Shown one piece after another: positions 7,782 through 15,555 of a stretch of DNA of 25,178 nucleotides; the stretch's first letter is position 1; each line of letters begins with the position of its first letter. Under the pieces are notes generated by a model, which did not search any database, was not told where the DNA came from, and was given only the letters and a program-made list of their open reading frames with translations. Source of the stretch: an uncultured Gemmiger sp. Its GTDB lineage: Bacteria; Bacillota; Clostridia; Oscillospirales; Ruminococcaceae. The stretch spans positions 1 to 25,178 of the forward strand of contig CALWNS010000010.1 in NCBI GenBank assembly GCA_944382805.1. The letters run 5' to 3'. The position numbers were made by a program, and so were the translations under genes.

Positions 7782-8557
7782 AGGACGCCCGTAAACGGAT
7801 GCGCACCCGCCTGATCGCCTGCGCGGCGGCGCTCCTTGTCTGCGGCGGGGCGGCCGTGCTGCTGTTCAAGCTGCGGGCCGACCGCCTGGCAGAGCAGGCG
7901 CGCCTGGCGCAGCAGCAGGCGGAAGAGCAGGCGGCGGAGGAAGCGCGCCGCCAGGCACAGGCCGAACAGGCCGCGCGGGAGGCCGCAGAGGCGGAGCAGG
8001 CGCGCCGGGAAGCCGAAGAAGCCGAACAGCGCCGGGCACAGGCCGAACAGGCGGCCGCCGCGGCCAAGGAAGCCGTTGAATACGGAGACTGCATCGGCAC
8101 GGTCTGGGTCGAGGGCACCGAGGTGGACTGCGACCTGTACTGGGGCGATACCTATGATATCCTGCACGCCGGCGCCGGCGCCAGCGCCGACAACGGCTGC
8201 GTCATGCCGGGCGAAAACGGTACGGTATTCGTCGGCGGGCATACGGACACCTATTTCAATAAGCTGTTCGACGCCGAGGTGGGGGACCGTATCCACCTGG
8301 ATACCGTATACGGCGACTTTGTGTACGAGATCACCGAGTTCAAGGTGATCGGGGAGACCGAGGTAGACCAGTGTCGCTGGGGCGCGGCGGAGCCGAGCTG
8401 CATCCTGTACACCTGCTACCCGCAGGGCATCCAGGTGCCCACGCCTTACCGCTACCTGGCATATGCCGACCCGGTGGAGGCGGACGAAAACGGCGTGACG
8501 CCCCAGAGCCTGCCAGGACTGGAGGAAACGCAGGAACAAGCGCAGCCGGATCCTTGA
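7778..8557 (+). CDS. Class D-like sortase with long coiled-coil stalk
   Basis: A 259-residue membrane-anchored transpeptidase-like protein. It has an N-terminal membrane segment (about 12-30), a highly charged Ala/Glu/Gln/Arg stretch (31-98) that should form one continuous coiled coil, and a sortase domain (about 100-235). All three catalytic residues are in place: His155 in GGHTDTYF, Cys213 in ILYTCYP and Arg225 in PYRYL. The TDTYF and TCYP contexts resemble class D sortases. Sortases cleave LPxTG-like signals and join proteins to the cell wall. The long stalk is unusual; most have a short linker. No LPxTG-like substrate gene lies in the window. Its start overlaps the fumarase beta stop (ATGA), an odd operon partner for a surface enzyme. 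Family sure, class moderately so. Confidence 0.88.
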   Translation: MKDARKRMRTRLIACAAALLVCGGAAVLLFKLRADRLAEQARLAQQQAEEQAAEEARRQAQAEQAAREAAEAEQARREAEEAEQRRAQAEQAAAAAKEAVEYGDCIGTVWVEGTEVDCDLYWGDTYDILHAGAGASADNGCVMPGENGTVFVGGHTDTYFNKLFDAEVGDRIHLDTVYGDFVYEITEFKVIGETEVDQCRWGAAEPSCILYTCYPQGIQVPTPYRYLAYADPVEADENGVTPQSLPGLEETQEQAQPDP

Positions 8558-8564
8558 GCGCGCA

Positions 8565-8593
8565 TTGACAAAACGGCCGCAACTTGCTAAACT
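8565..8593 (+). promoter_or_regulatory. Promoter of tRNA-Leu
   Basis: A consensus TTGACA (8565-8570), 17 bases, then TAAACT (8588-8593). It starts eight bases after the sortase stop and would begin transcription about 13 bases before the tRNA. Confidence 0.85.
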
Positions 8594-8612
8594 GGGTTCG
8601 TTGCCTGTTTGA

Positions 8613-8693
8613 GCGGATATGGCGGAATTGGCAGACGCGCTGGTTTTAGGGTCCAGTGTCCACGACGTGCAGGTTCGAGTCCTGTTATCCGCA
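8613..8693 (+). tRNA. tRNA-Leu (anticodon UAG)
   Basis: The 81-base gene folds as a class II tRNA: acceptor GCGGATA/TATCCGC, a three-pair D stem, anticodon loop TTTAGGG with UAG at its centre followed by G37, a 12-base variable region, and T arm GCAGG-TTCGAGT-CCTGT. The discriminator is A; CCA is not encoded. The last anticodon-stem pair is U-U. It reads CUA and other CUN leucine codons. Confidence 0.95.
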
Positions 8694-8725
8694 CTGACAT
8701 CCCCGGGGAAACGACCGGGGCCAAG

Positions 8726-8757
8726 GCGGCGGTGCCCGGAAAGGCGCCGCCGCTTTT
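8726..8757 (+). terminator. Terminator after tRNA-Leu
   Basis: An 11-bp GC-rich stem with one G-U pair (8726-8736 with 8743-8753), a 6-base loop and a TTTT run. A shorter CCCCGG/CCGGGG hairpin (about 8701-8720) lies between it and the tRNA. Confidence 0.85.
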
Positions 8758-8811
8758 GTGTTGGCGCGCCACGCGGGCGCGGAAAAGCGCCGGAAAACGG
8801 AAAAATAATGC

Positions 8812-8840
8812 TTGCAAAACGCGGCTTTGTGTGGTATGAT
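8812..8840 (+). promoter_or_regulatory. Extended -10 promoter of rplS
   Basis: TTGCAA (8812-8817), 17 bases, and TATGAT (8835-8840) preceded by TGG. It gives a leader of about 107 bases before rplS. Confidence 0.8.
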
Positions 8841-8846
8841 ATTCAG

Positions 8847-8954
8847 GCGTTAGTACGCCGGGCCACCGGCGGGTAATGGCAAAAAGCATTATACAGGCGG
8901 TCCTCTGCCCGCTGGTTTGAGGCATGAACGTCGAAAAAATGGAGGAATTGATCA
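8847..8954 (+). promoter_or_regulatory. Structured leader of rplS, possible L19 autoregulatory element
   Basis: The long untranslated leader contains an AGGCGG/CCGCT stem with a short loop (about 8895-8913), flanked by GCATTATAC and GGTTTGAGGCATGAACG, then the GGAGG ribosome site (8942-8946). Firmicutes are known to carry an L19 leader RNA before rplS that lets the ribosomal protein repress its own synthesis. I infer this role from position and structure; I could not match the family consensus from memory. Confidence 0.4.
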
Positions 8955-9296
8955 ATGGACGCAATGAAGAAGATCACCGAGGGCATGATCAAAGAGAACC
9001 GCCCTCAGTTCGAAATCGGCGACACCGTCCGCGTGTCTGTCCGCATCAAGGAAGGCGACAAGGAGCGCATCCAGGCCTTTGAGGGCACTGTGATCGCCAA
9101 GAAGCACGGCGGCATCGCCGAGACCTTCACCGTTCGCCGTACTTCCTACGGCGTTGGCGTGGAGCGCGTGTTCCCGGTCAACAGCCCGTTTGTGGAGAAA
9201 GTGGAAGTGGTCCGCCGCGGCAAGGTCCGCCGTGCCAAGCTGTTCTATCTGCGCAACCGCACCGGCAAGGCCGCCAAGGTCAAAGCGCGCATCTGA
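8955..9296 (+). CDS. rplS: 50S ribosomal protein L19
   Basis: The 113-residue product is L19, which sits at the interface of the two ribosomal subunits. The sequence is typical: FEIGDTVRVSVRIKEGDKERIQAFEG, the central RRTSYGVGVERVFPVNSP block and the basic tail RRGKVRRAKLFYLRNRTGKAAKVK. Length is normal. The ATG follows GGAGG by eight bases. It has its own promoter and structured leader and ends in a strong terminator, so it is mostly a single-gene transcript. Its nearness to lepB, rbgA and rnhB reproduces an arrangement known from other Firmicutes. Confidence 0.98.
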   Translation: MDAMKKITEGMIKENRPQFEIGDTVRVSVRIKEGDKERIQAFEGTVIAKKHGGIAETFTVRRTSYGVGVERVFPVNSPFVEKVEVVRRGKVRRAKLFYLRNRTGKAAKVKARI

Positions 9297-9330
9297 GAAA
9301 ATTCACAGGCCGGCCGTATGGCCGCAAAGG

Positions 9331-9359
9331 GGGAGGACGGTTGGCGTTCTCCCTTTTTT
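9331..9359 (+). terminator. Terminator of rplS
   Basis: A 9-bp stem with one G-U pair (9331-9339 with 9345-9353), a 5-base loop and six T residues. The lepB start codon is only 28 bases further on and I see no promoter between, so partial read-through probably feeds the lepB operon. Confidence 0.9.
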
Positions 9360-9387
9360 GCTTATTGATGGGCAAGGAGGGAGCCGG

Positions 9388-9912
9388 ATGGATACCGTGG
9401 CCTGCCGGGACCGCTTTAACAAGCGGTTCAAAAAGAACAAAGACAACCTGGAATGGCTGGAAGCGATCGTCCTGGCGGTGGTGGCCGTCTCGCTGGTGTT
9501 TACGTTCGGCGTGCGCATGATCCGTGTGGACGGGCAGTCGATGGTCCCCACGCTGCGGGACGGCCAGCGGCTGCTGATCGCCAGTTTCCCGGCGCAGCCG
9601 GACTATGGCGACATCGTGGTCATCGATGCCTATACCTCTTACGGCGAACCGCTTGTAAAGCGGGTGATCGGCAAAGCGGGCGATACGATCGACATCGACT
9701 TCCAAAACGGCGTCGTTTACCGCAACGGCCAGGCCCTGGCCGAGCCGTATACCGCAGAGCCGACCTATTTGCAGGAGAGCGTGGTGTTCCCGGTCACGGT
9801 GCCGGACGGCTGCCTGTTTGTCATGGGGGACAACCGCAACCATTCCACCGACAGCCGGGACGAACGGGTCGGCTTTGTGGACGAGCGGGACGTGCTGGGC
9901 CGTGTGCTGTGA
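9388..9912 (+). CDS. lepB: Signal peptidase I
   Basis: A 174-residue membrane serine protease that removes signal peptides from secreted proteins. It has one N-terminal membrane helix (about 24-42) and an extracytoplasmic catalytic domain. The Ser/Lys pair is present: Ser51 in GQSMVPTL and Lys91 in VKRVIG. The later conserved box MGDNRNHSTDSR and the final VLGRVL stretch are intact. The single-helix short form is the Gram-positive type. The start at 9388 follows AAGGAGG by seven bases. It leads a compact series with rbgA, rnhB and yraN. Confidence 0.96.
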   Translation: MDTVACRDRFNKRFKKNKDNLEWLEAIVLAVVAVSLVFTFGVRMIRVDGQSMVPTLRDGQRLLIASFPAQPDYGDIVVIDAYTSYGEPLVKRVIGKAGDTIDIDFQNGVVYRNGQALAEPYTAEPTYLQESVVFPVTVPDGCLFVMGDNRNHSTDSRDERVGFVDERDVLGRVL

Positions 9913-9950
9913 CCGGCCAAACCGCTTATAAGGATTATAAGGAGCAGGGT

Positions 9951-10871
9951 ATGAGCGAAACGATCATCAACCGCCGCCAGATCCAGTGGTTCCCCGGGCA
10001 TATGGCCAAGACGCTGCGGCTGATGGAAAAGGAGATCCGCAACGTGGACTGCGTGCTGCAGATCCTGGATGCGCGCATCCCGCTGTCCAGCCTGAACCCG
10101 GAAATCGAGCGCATCACCGCCGGCAAGCCGCATTTGTATGTGCTGAACAAGGCGGACCTGGCCGACCCGGACATCACCCGGCGCTGGCTCGATTATTTCC
10201 GCAGCGCCGGCGCGGGCTGCCTGCCGATGGATTCGCGCCAGAGCGGCAAGGCCCATGCGGTGCGCGGACCCATCGAGAAGGAACTGGCGGAGCTGATGCA
10301 GCGCCGCCGCGCCAAAGGGATGGCGGGCGCGGCCATCCGCGTGATGGTGGTCGGTATCCCCAATGTGGGCAAATCTACCTTTATCAACTCGTTTGCCGGC
10401 GCGGCGCGCGCCAAGGCGGCCAACAAACCGGGCGTGACCCGCGGCAAGCAGTGGATCTCGGTCGGCGGGTACGACCTTTTGGATATGCCCGGCGTTTTGT
10501 GGAAAAAGTTCGACTCGCTGGAAACGGCGGCCAACCTGGCGTTTATCGGCTCGATCCGGGACGATATTCTGGATGTGGAGGAGCTGGCCTGCGGGCTGCT
10601 GAGCAGCGTGCGCGGGATCTACCCGAAGCGTTTGCTGGAACGCTACAAGCTGGGGCAACAGGCGCTGGAGCTGCCGCCCTGCGAACTGCTGCTGGCCATC
10701 GGGGTCAAGCGGGGGATGCTGATCAGCGGCGGCGAGGTCGATTCCGAGCGGGCGGCCCGGATGCTGGTGGGGGAATTCCGCGCCAGCAAGTGGGGGCGCA
10801 TCTCGCTCGAACAGCCCCCGCAGCCGACCCCCACACAAGAGGAGGATGCGGATGCCGGCCAAAATATTTGA
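9951..10871 (+). CDS. rbgA: Ribosome biogenesis GTPase RbgA (YlqF)
   Basis: A 306-residue circularly permuted GTPase needed for late assembly of the 50S subunit. The G motifs occur in permuted order: G4 NKAD (66-69), then G1 GIPNVGKS (135-142), then G3 DMPG (178-181), followed by a helical C-terminal RNA-binding domain. The N-terminal WFPGHMAK signature of the YlqF group is present. The start follows AAGGAG by six bases, 38 bases after lepB. The 3' end overlaps the rnhB start by 20 bases, which indicates coupled translation. Confidence 0.96.
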   Translation: MSETIINRRQIQWFPGHMAKTLRLMEKEIRNVDCVLQILDARIPLSSLNPEIERITAGKPHLYVLNKADLADPDITRRWLDYFRSAGAGCLPMDSRQSGKAHAVRGPIEKELAELMQRRRAKGMAGAAIRVMVVGIPNVGKSTFINSFAGAARAKAANKPGVTRGKQWISVGGYDLLDMPGVLWKKFDSLETAANLAFIGSIRDDILDVEELACGLLSSVRGIYPKRLLERYKLGQQALELPPCELLLAIGVKRGMLISGGEVDSERAARMLVGEFRASKWGRISLEQPPQPTPTQEEDADAGQNI

Positions 10872-11481
10872 CAGTACGCCGCTGTATGCGTTTGACGATG
10901 CGCTGCGCGCCCGGCACGGGGCGCTGTGCGGCGTGGATGAAGCCGGGCGCGGCCCTTTGTGCGGGCCGGTGTGCTGCGCGGCGGTCCTGTTGGACCCGCA
11001 GGACCCGATCGCCGGCGTGACGGATTCCAAAAAACTCTCCGAAAAAAAGCGGGAGGCTTTGTACGAGCAGATTACCCGCCGCGCCCTTGCCTGGTATGTG
11101 GAGTTTGTGACCCCGCAGGAGATCGATGAAAAGAACATCCTGTGGGCCACCATGGCGGGGATGCAGCGCGCTGTGGCGGCGCTTTCGCCGCAGCCGGCCT
11201 ATGTGCTGATCGACGGCAACCGCTGCCCGCCGGGGCTGGGGCAGCCGTGCGAAGCGGTGGTAAAGGGCGATGCGGCCAGCGCTTCCATCGCGGCCGCCTC
11301 CATCCTGGCCAAGGTCAGCCGCGACCGCTATATGCAGGCACTGGACCGGCAGTACCCCCAGTACGAGCTGGCCCGGCACAAAGGCTACCCGACCGCACGG
11401 CACTACGAGCTGATTGCACAGTATGGCATCCAGCCGTTCTACCGCCGCAGCTTTTTGAAAAAGCAGGGGTACTGGCCATGA
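10852..11481 (+). CDS. rnhB: Ribonuclease HII
   Basis: A 209-residue nuclease that cuts RNA in RNA/DNA hybrids and removes misincorporated ribonucleotides. The DEAGRGPLCGPV motif supplies Asp29 and Glu30, with Asp121 (LIDGN) and Asp158 (SRDRY) completing the metal site; the TDSKKLSEKKRE block is also typical. Two ATGs are possible, at 10846 and 10852; the second lies six bases after GAGGAGG whereas the first abuts it, so I prefer 10852. It overlaps rbgA upstream and yraN downstream. Confidence 0.95.
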   Translation: MPAKIFDSTPLYAFDDALRARHGALCGVDEAGRGPLCGPVCCAAVLLDPQDPIAGVTDSKKLSEKKREALYEQITRRALAWYVEFVTPQEIDEKNILWATMAGMQRAVAALSPQPAYVLIDGNRCPPGLGQPCEAVVKGDAASASIAAASILAKVSRDRYMQALDRQYPQYELARHKGYPTARHYELIAQYGIQPFYRRSFLKKQGYWP

Positions 11482-11849
11482 ACGACGACGCACACAAAAA
11501 AGAACTGGGGCAAAAAGGGGAGGCCGTTGCCGCCAAATACTACCGGCAGCGCGGCTACCTTTTGCTGAACCACAACTACCGCACGCGCCTGGGCGAGCTG
11601 GACCTGATCCTGTATAAGGACGGCACGCTGGTTTTTGCCGAAGTAAAAACCAGGACCTCCGCCCGCAAAGCGCCGCCGGCCGATTCGGTCGGCTACCGCA
11701 AACGGCGGCACCTGATCGCCGCCGCGCAGCTGTACTTGCAGCGCAGCCCCTACGCCGATGCGCCGGTGCGGTTTGATGTGGTCGAAGTGCTGCCCGCAGA
11801 AGGCGGCTGGCAGGTACACTGCATCCCAAATGCGTTTCAATGTGATTGA
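11478..11849 (+). CDS. yraN: UPF0102 family nuclease-like protein YraN
   Basis: A 123-residue member of the UPF0102/YraN family, predicted small endonuclease-fold proteins usually found next to rnhB. The core LGELDLILYKDGTLVFAEVKTR carries the Glu-Asp...Glu-x-Lys pattern of restriction-endonuclease-like folds, preceded by GEAVAAKYYRQRGY. The start overlaps the rnhB stop by four bases and the frame is tightly coupled. Its function in the cell is not established for the family. Confidence 0.93.
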   Translation: MNDDAHKKELGQKGEAVAAKYYRQRGYLLLNHNYRTRLGELDLILYKDGTLVFAEVKTRTSARKAPPADSVGYRKRRHLIAAAQLYLQRSPYADAPVRFDVVEVLPAEGGWQVHCIPNAFQCD

Positions 11850-11864
11850 GGAAAGGAGAACCCT

Positions 11865-13313
11865 ATGCAGTATCAAAGCACTCGTGACCAAAGCATCGTG
11901 GTCTCGGCTTCCGAGGCCATCGTGCGCGGCCTGGCGCCGGGCGGCGGGCTTTTTGTGCCGCAGGAATTCCCTGCCGCAGACCTGGAAGCCTGGCGCGCTT
12001 TGCCCTACGACCAGCTGGCGGCGCAGATCCTGCGGCTCTACCTGACCGATTTCGACCCTGATTTCCTGGCCCGAGCCTGTGCCGAGACCTACGGCGCGCC
12101 GTTCGGGGGGAAAGCCGGGCAGGTGGCCCGCGTGGCGGAGGGCCTGTTTGCGCTGGAACTGTGGCACGGCCCGACCTGCGCGTTCAAAGACTATGCGCTG
12201 CAGCTCATGCCCAAGCTGCTCGTGCAGGCAAAGAAAAACCTGGGCCGCACCGAAAAGACGCGCATCCTGGTGGCCACTTCCGGCGATACCGGCAAGGCGG
12301 CCCTGGCCGGGTATGCGGGGCTGGACGGCATTGAGATCGAAGTGTTTTACCCCAATGCCGGCACCAGCGAGATCCAGCGTTTGCAAATGGCCACCCAGAC
12401 CGGCGATAACGTGGCCGTTTATGCGGTGGAAGGCAACTTTGACGATGCACAGAGCGGCGTCAAGCGCGTGTTTGCGGACGAGGCGGCAGCCCGGGAACTG
12501 GCCGGGCGCGGCATCTGCCTGTCCAGCGCTAACTCGATCAACTGGGGGCGGCTGGCGCCGCAGATCGTCTATTATTTCTATGCCTACTTCCGTCTGGTGG
12601 AAGCGGGGGCCGCAGCCTGGGGCGAGCCGGTCGATTTCTGCGTGCCCACCGGCAACTTTGGGGATATCCTGGCCGGGGATTACGCCAGGCGCATGGGGCT
12701 GCCGGTCGGCAGGCTGGTGTGCGCCTCCAACAAAAACAATGTGCTGGCTGATTTTATCCGCACCGGCGTGTACGATAAACGGCGGGAGTTTTACAAGACC
12801 ACCTCCCCGTCCATGGACATCCTGATCTCCAGCAACCTGGAACGCCTGCTTTACCACCTGACCGACAGCGATGGGAAGGTCGCCGCCTGGATGCGGGAAC
12901 TGAGCGAGACCGGCTGCTATACCGTGGACGCGGGCTGTCTGGCCGCTTTGCAGCGGGGCTTTGGCTGTGCCTGGGCCGATGACGAGGCGGCCGCCCGCAA
13001 GATCCGGGAATTGTGGCAGCAGGCGCATTACCTGTGCGACCCGCACACCGCCGTGGCGTTCTGCGCCGCCGGGGCGCAGCGCACCGCCGCGCCCATGGTC
13101 GTTCTGTCCACCGCCAGCCCCTTCAAGTTCCCGCGCGATGTGCTGGCCGCGCTGGCCGGCACGGCGCCGGCCGGCGACTTTGAGGCGATGGCCGCGCTGA
13201 CGCAGGCGACCGGCTGCGCCGCGCCGGAAAGCCTGCGCTGCCTGCAGCAGATGCCGGTGCGCTTTACGCAGGTGCTGCCGCCGGAAAAGATCCGGGCAGC
13301 TGCGTTGCGCTGA
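11865..13313 (+). CDS. thrC: Threonine synthase
   Basis: A 482-residue PLP enzyme that converts O-phosphohomoserine to threonine, the last step of the pathway. The PLP lysine is Lys108 in PTCAFKDYALQ; the TSGDTGKAALAGY phosphate loop and the GDNVAVYAVEGNFDDAQ and SANSINWGRLAPQ blocks are as in the long form of bacterial ThrC. The start follows AAAGGAGA by normal spacing. It lies 15 bases after yraN and 18 before the next gene, so it rides in the lepB-rnhB transcript rather than with other threonine genes. Confidence 0.96.
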   Translation: MQYQSTRDQSIVVSASEAIVRGLAPGGGLFVPQEFPAADLEAWRALPYDQLAAQILRLYLTDFDPDFLARACAETYGAPFGGKAGQVARVAEGLFALELWHGPTCAFKDYALQLMPKLLVQAKKNLGRTEKTRILVATSGDTGKAALAGYAGLDGIEIEVFYPNAGTSEIQRLQMATQTGDNVAVYAVEGNFDDAQSGVKRVFADEAAARELAGRGICLSSANSINWGRLAPQIVYYFYAYFRLVEAGAAAWGEPVDFCVPTGNFGDILAGDYARRMGLPVGRLVCASNKNNVLADFIRTGVYDKRREFYKTTSPSMDILISSNLERLLYHLTDSDGKVAAWMRELSETGCYTVDAGCLAALQRGFGCAWADDEAAARKIRELWQQAHYLCDPHTAVAFCAAGAQRTAAPMVVLSTASPFKFPRDVLAALAGTAPAGDFEAMAALTQATGCAAPESLRCLQQMPVRFTQVLPPEKIRAAALR

Positions 13314-13331
13314 GCGGGCGGGAGGTACCGT

Positions 13332-14018
13332 ATGTCGATTTTTGCCATCGGAGATCTGCATCTCTCCCTGGGGGCGGATAAGCCGATGGATGTGTTTCTC
13401 GGCTGGGAGGGGTATGTCGCGCGCCTGGAACGAAACTGGCGCACAATGATCGGCCCGCAGGATACTGTGATCCTGGCCGGCGATACCTCCTGGGCTATGA
13501 AGCTGGAGGAAACGCGCACGGATTTTGCGTTCTTGCAGTCCCTGCCGGGGCAAAAGTGGCTGCTGAAAGGCAACCACGATTACTGGTGGACCACGGCCCG
13601 GAAAATGGAGACTTTTTTGGCGCAGCAGGGGTTTTCCAGCCTGCACATCCTGCATAACAACTGCTGCCGCGTGGGGGATACCGCTTTATGCGGGACCCGC
13701 GGCTGGCCTTTTGACGATACGCAGGCGCAGAGCGCCAAGATTATGGCGCGCGAGGCGGGCCGCCTGCGCCTTTCGCTGGAGGCGGGGCGCGGCGCCGCGC
13801 AGATCCTGGCCTTTTTGCATTACCCGCCCGTATTCGGCAATACGGGGGCGCGGGAACTGACCGAACTTCTGCACGCTTACGGCGTACAGCGCTGCTTTTA
13901 CGGGCATTTGCACGGCAAGGCGATCCGCTATGCCGTGCAGGGCGTCCGCGACGGTATCGCTTACAAGCTGATCTCGGCCGACGGGCTGGATTTCTGCCCG
14001 TATCCCGTTGCGCCGTGA
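13332..14018 (+). CDS. Calcineurin-like metallophosphoesterase
   Basis: A 228-residue soluble protein with the full two-metal phosphoesterase motif set: GDLHL (7-11), GDTSW, KGNHDYWW, FLHYPPV and YGHLHG. It resembles the group of Firmicutes and proteobacterial metallophosphoesterases whose substrates are not settled. The ATG follows GGGAGG by about seven bases and the gene starts 18 bases after thrC, so it is likely the last gene of that operon. Tig has its own promoter downstream. Fold and metal site are sure, substrate unknown. Confidence 0.9.
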   Translation: MSIFAIGDLHLSLGADKPMDVFLGWEGYVARLERNWRTMIGPQDTVILAGDTSWAMKLEETRTDFAFLQSLPGQKWLLKGNHDYWWTTARKMETFLAQQGFSSLHILHNNCCRVGDTALCGTRGWPFDDTQAQSAKIMAREAGRLRLSLEAGRGAAQILAFLHYPPVFGNTGARELTELLHAYGVQRCFYGHLHGKAIRYAVQGVRDGIAYKLISADGLDFCPYPVAP

Positions 14019-14061
14019 GCGGACAATTTTGCGCCGCGCAGCAAAAATTTTGCTCAGATAC

Positions 14062-14090
14062 TGGTATTCTTGGCAAACACGTGCTATAAT
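14062..14090 (+). promoter_or_regulatory. Extended -10 promoter of tig
   Basis: TATAAT (14085-14090) preceded by TGC makes an extended -10 element; the matching -35 position (14062-14067, TGGTAT) is poor. Transcription would start about 25 bases before the tig ribosome site. No CtsR-type heptamer repeat was seen here. Confidence 0.65.
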
Positions 14091-14121
14091 TACTTGTATT
14101 TCTATGTTTGGAGGACTTCAA

Positions 14122-15450
14122 ATGAATCTCATCTCGTGTGAAAAGCTCGAAAAGAGCATGGTGGAACTTCAGTTTTCGATCGATGCCGACACTTTCAAGA
14201 AAGCGGTCAGCAACGCTTTTAAGCGGGAGAGCAAAAAATATGCCATCCCCGGTTTCCGCAAGGGCAAGGCGCCGCGCCATATGATCGAGAAGATGTACGG
14301 TGCGGATATCTTCCATTACGATGCCGTCAACGACCTGTTCCCGGAAAACTACGAGGCTGCGGTGAAGGCGGCCGGTATTGAGATCGTCGGCCGCCCGGAG
14401 CCGGAGGTCGTCTCGATGTCGGAGGAAGAGGGCGCCGTGCTCAAGGTCAAGGTCGCCGTCAAGCCGGAGGTCACCCTGGGCGAGTACGCCGGTTTAAGCG
14501 TGACCAAAAAGGTCAAGACTGTGGATGACGCCCAGGTCGAAGCGGAACTCAAGCGTATGCAGGACCGCAACGCCCGTATGCTGACCCGTGACGGCGCGGC
14601 CGAAAACGGCGATACCGCCGACATCGACTTTGAAGGCTTTGTGGACGGCACCGCTTTCGAGGGCGGCAAGGCGGAGCATTACTCCCTGGTTCTGGGCAGC
14701 GGTTCCTTCATCCCCGGCTTCGAGGAGCAGGTCGTGGGCCACAAGGCCGGCGAATCCTTTGATGTGAACGTCAAGTTCCCCGAGGAATACCATGCCGCCG
14801 AGCTGGCCGGCAAGGACGCCACCTTCAAGGTCACCCTGCACGAGGTCAAGTACAAGGAGCTGCCGGCGCTGGACGATGACTTTGCCATGGATGTCAGCGA
14901 GTATGACACGCTGGAAGAGCTGAAGAACTCCATCCGCAAGGGCATGGAGGACAACAACGACAAACAGGCCGACCAGCAGGTCGAAAACGACCTGATCGAG
15001 CAGGTCGTGGGCGGCATGACGGTCGAGGTGCCCCAGGCCATGTACGATGAGCGCATGGACGAGCTGGTGCAGGACTTCCAGTACCGCATCGAGCAGCAGG
15101 GCCTCAAACTGGATCAGTATCTGCAGTACATGGGCATGAACATGGAGCAGTTCCGCGGCCAGTTTGCCGAGCAGGCCGAAAAGCAGGTCAAGATGCGCCT
15201 GGCGATGGAAGCCATCGTCGCCAAAGAGGGCATCACCGCCAGCGACGAAGAGTTCGAGGCGGAAGTCAAGCGCATTGCCGACGCTTACCAGATGGAGGCC
15301 GATAAGGTCCGCAGCCTGGTGAACGCCGACGCCGTGAAGGCCGACCTTGCCGTGAATAAGGCCATCGATTTCGTGAAAGAGAAGGCCAACGTCACCACCG
15401 AGCAGGTCAGCGATGCGCCGGCCGAGGCTGCCGAAAAGACCGAGGAATAA
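14122..15450 (+). CDS. tig: Trigger factor
   Basis: A 442-residue ribosome-associated chaperone and prolyl isomerase that meets nascent chains. All three domains are present: the ribosome-binding domain with GFRKGKAP (44-51), an FKBP domain around 155-235 (GDTADIDFEGFVDGTAFEGG to LGSGSFIPGFEEQVVGH), and the helical C-terminal cradle with an acidic tail. The start at 14122 follows GGAGG by seven bases; the frame stays open upstream but without a ribosome site. It precedes clpP and clpX, the classic tig-clpP-clpX order. A hairpin separates it from clpP. Confidence 0.97.
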   Translation: MNLISCEKLEKSMVELQFSIDADTFKKAVSNAFKRESKKYAIPGFRKGKAPRHMIEKMYGADIFHYDAVNDLFPENYEAAVKAAGIEIVGRPEPEVVSMSEEEGAVLKVKVAVKPEVTLGEYAGLSVTKKVKTVDDAQVEAELKRMQDRNARMLTRDGAAENGDTADIDFEGFVDGTAFEGGKAEHYSLVLGSGSFIPGFEEQVVGHKAGESFDVNVKFPEEYHAAELAGKDATFKVTLHEVKYKELPALDDDFAMDVSEYDTLEELKNSIRKGMEDNNDKQADQQVENDLIEQVVGGMTVEVPQAMYDERMDELVQDFQYRIEQQGLKLDQYLQYMGMNMEQFRGQFAEQAEKQVKMRLAMEAIVAKEGITASDEEFEAEVKRIADAYQMEADKVRSLVNADAVKADLAVNKAIDFVKEKANVTTEQVSDAPAEAAEKTEE

Positions 15451-15461
15451 AAAACATTTGC

Positions 15462-15498
15462 GACCGATACGGTGCCGCTGCCGCCGTATCGGTCGGTT
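15462..15498 (+). terminator. Hairpin between tig and clpP, probable leaky terminator
   Basis: A perfect 11-bp stem (15462-15472 with 15484-15494) with an 11-base loop, followed by GGTTTA rather than a long T run. It probably ends part of the tig transcripts or protects their 3' ends, with the rest reading into clpP. I see no clear promoter between the hairpin and clpP. Confidence 0.6.
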
Positions 15499-15555
15499 TA
15501 TCCGCGCGGATAATCCCGCAGGCAGCGCAACAAAAAGTTATGGGAGGGAACCCGA

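Noticed and set aside
11439..13655. Long minus-strand open frame opposite yraN, thrC and the metallophosphoesterase
   Set aside because: Same cause as above; the plus-strand genes have clear motifs and starts.
14040..14054. AGCAAAA/TTTTGCT palindrome as terminator of the metallophosphoesterase gene
   Set aside because: The arms meet with one base between, too little for a loop without opening the stem, and no T run follows.
15499..15555. CtsR operator before clpP
   Set aside because: No tandem GGTCAAA-like heptamers are seen; clp control here must be otherwise.
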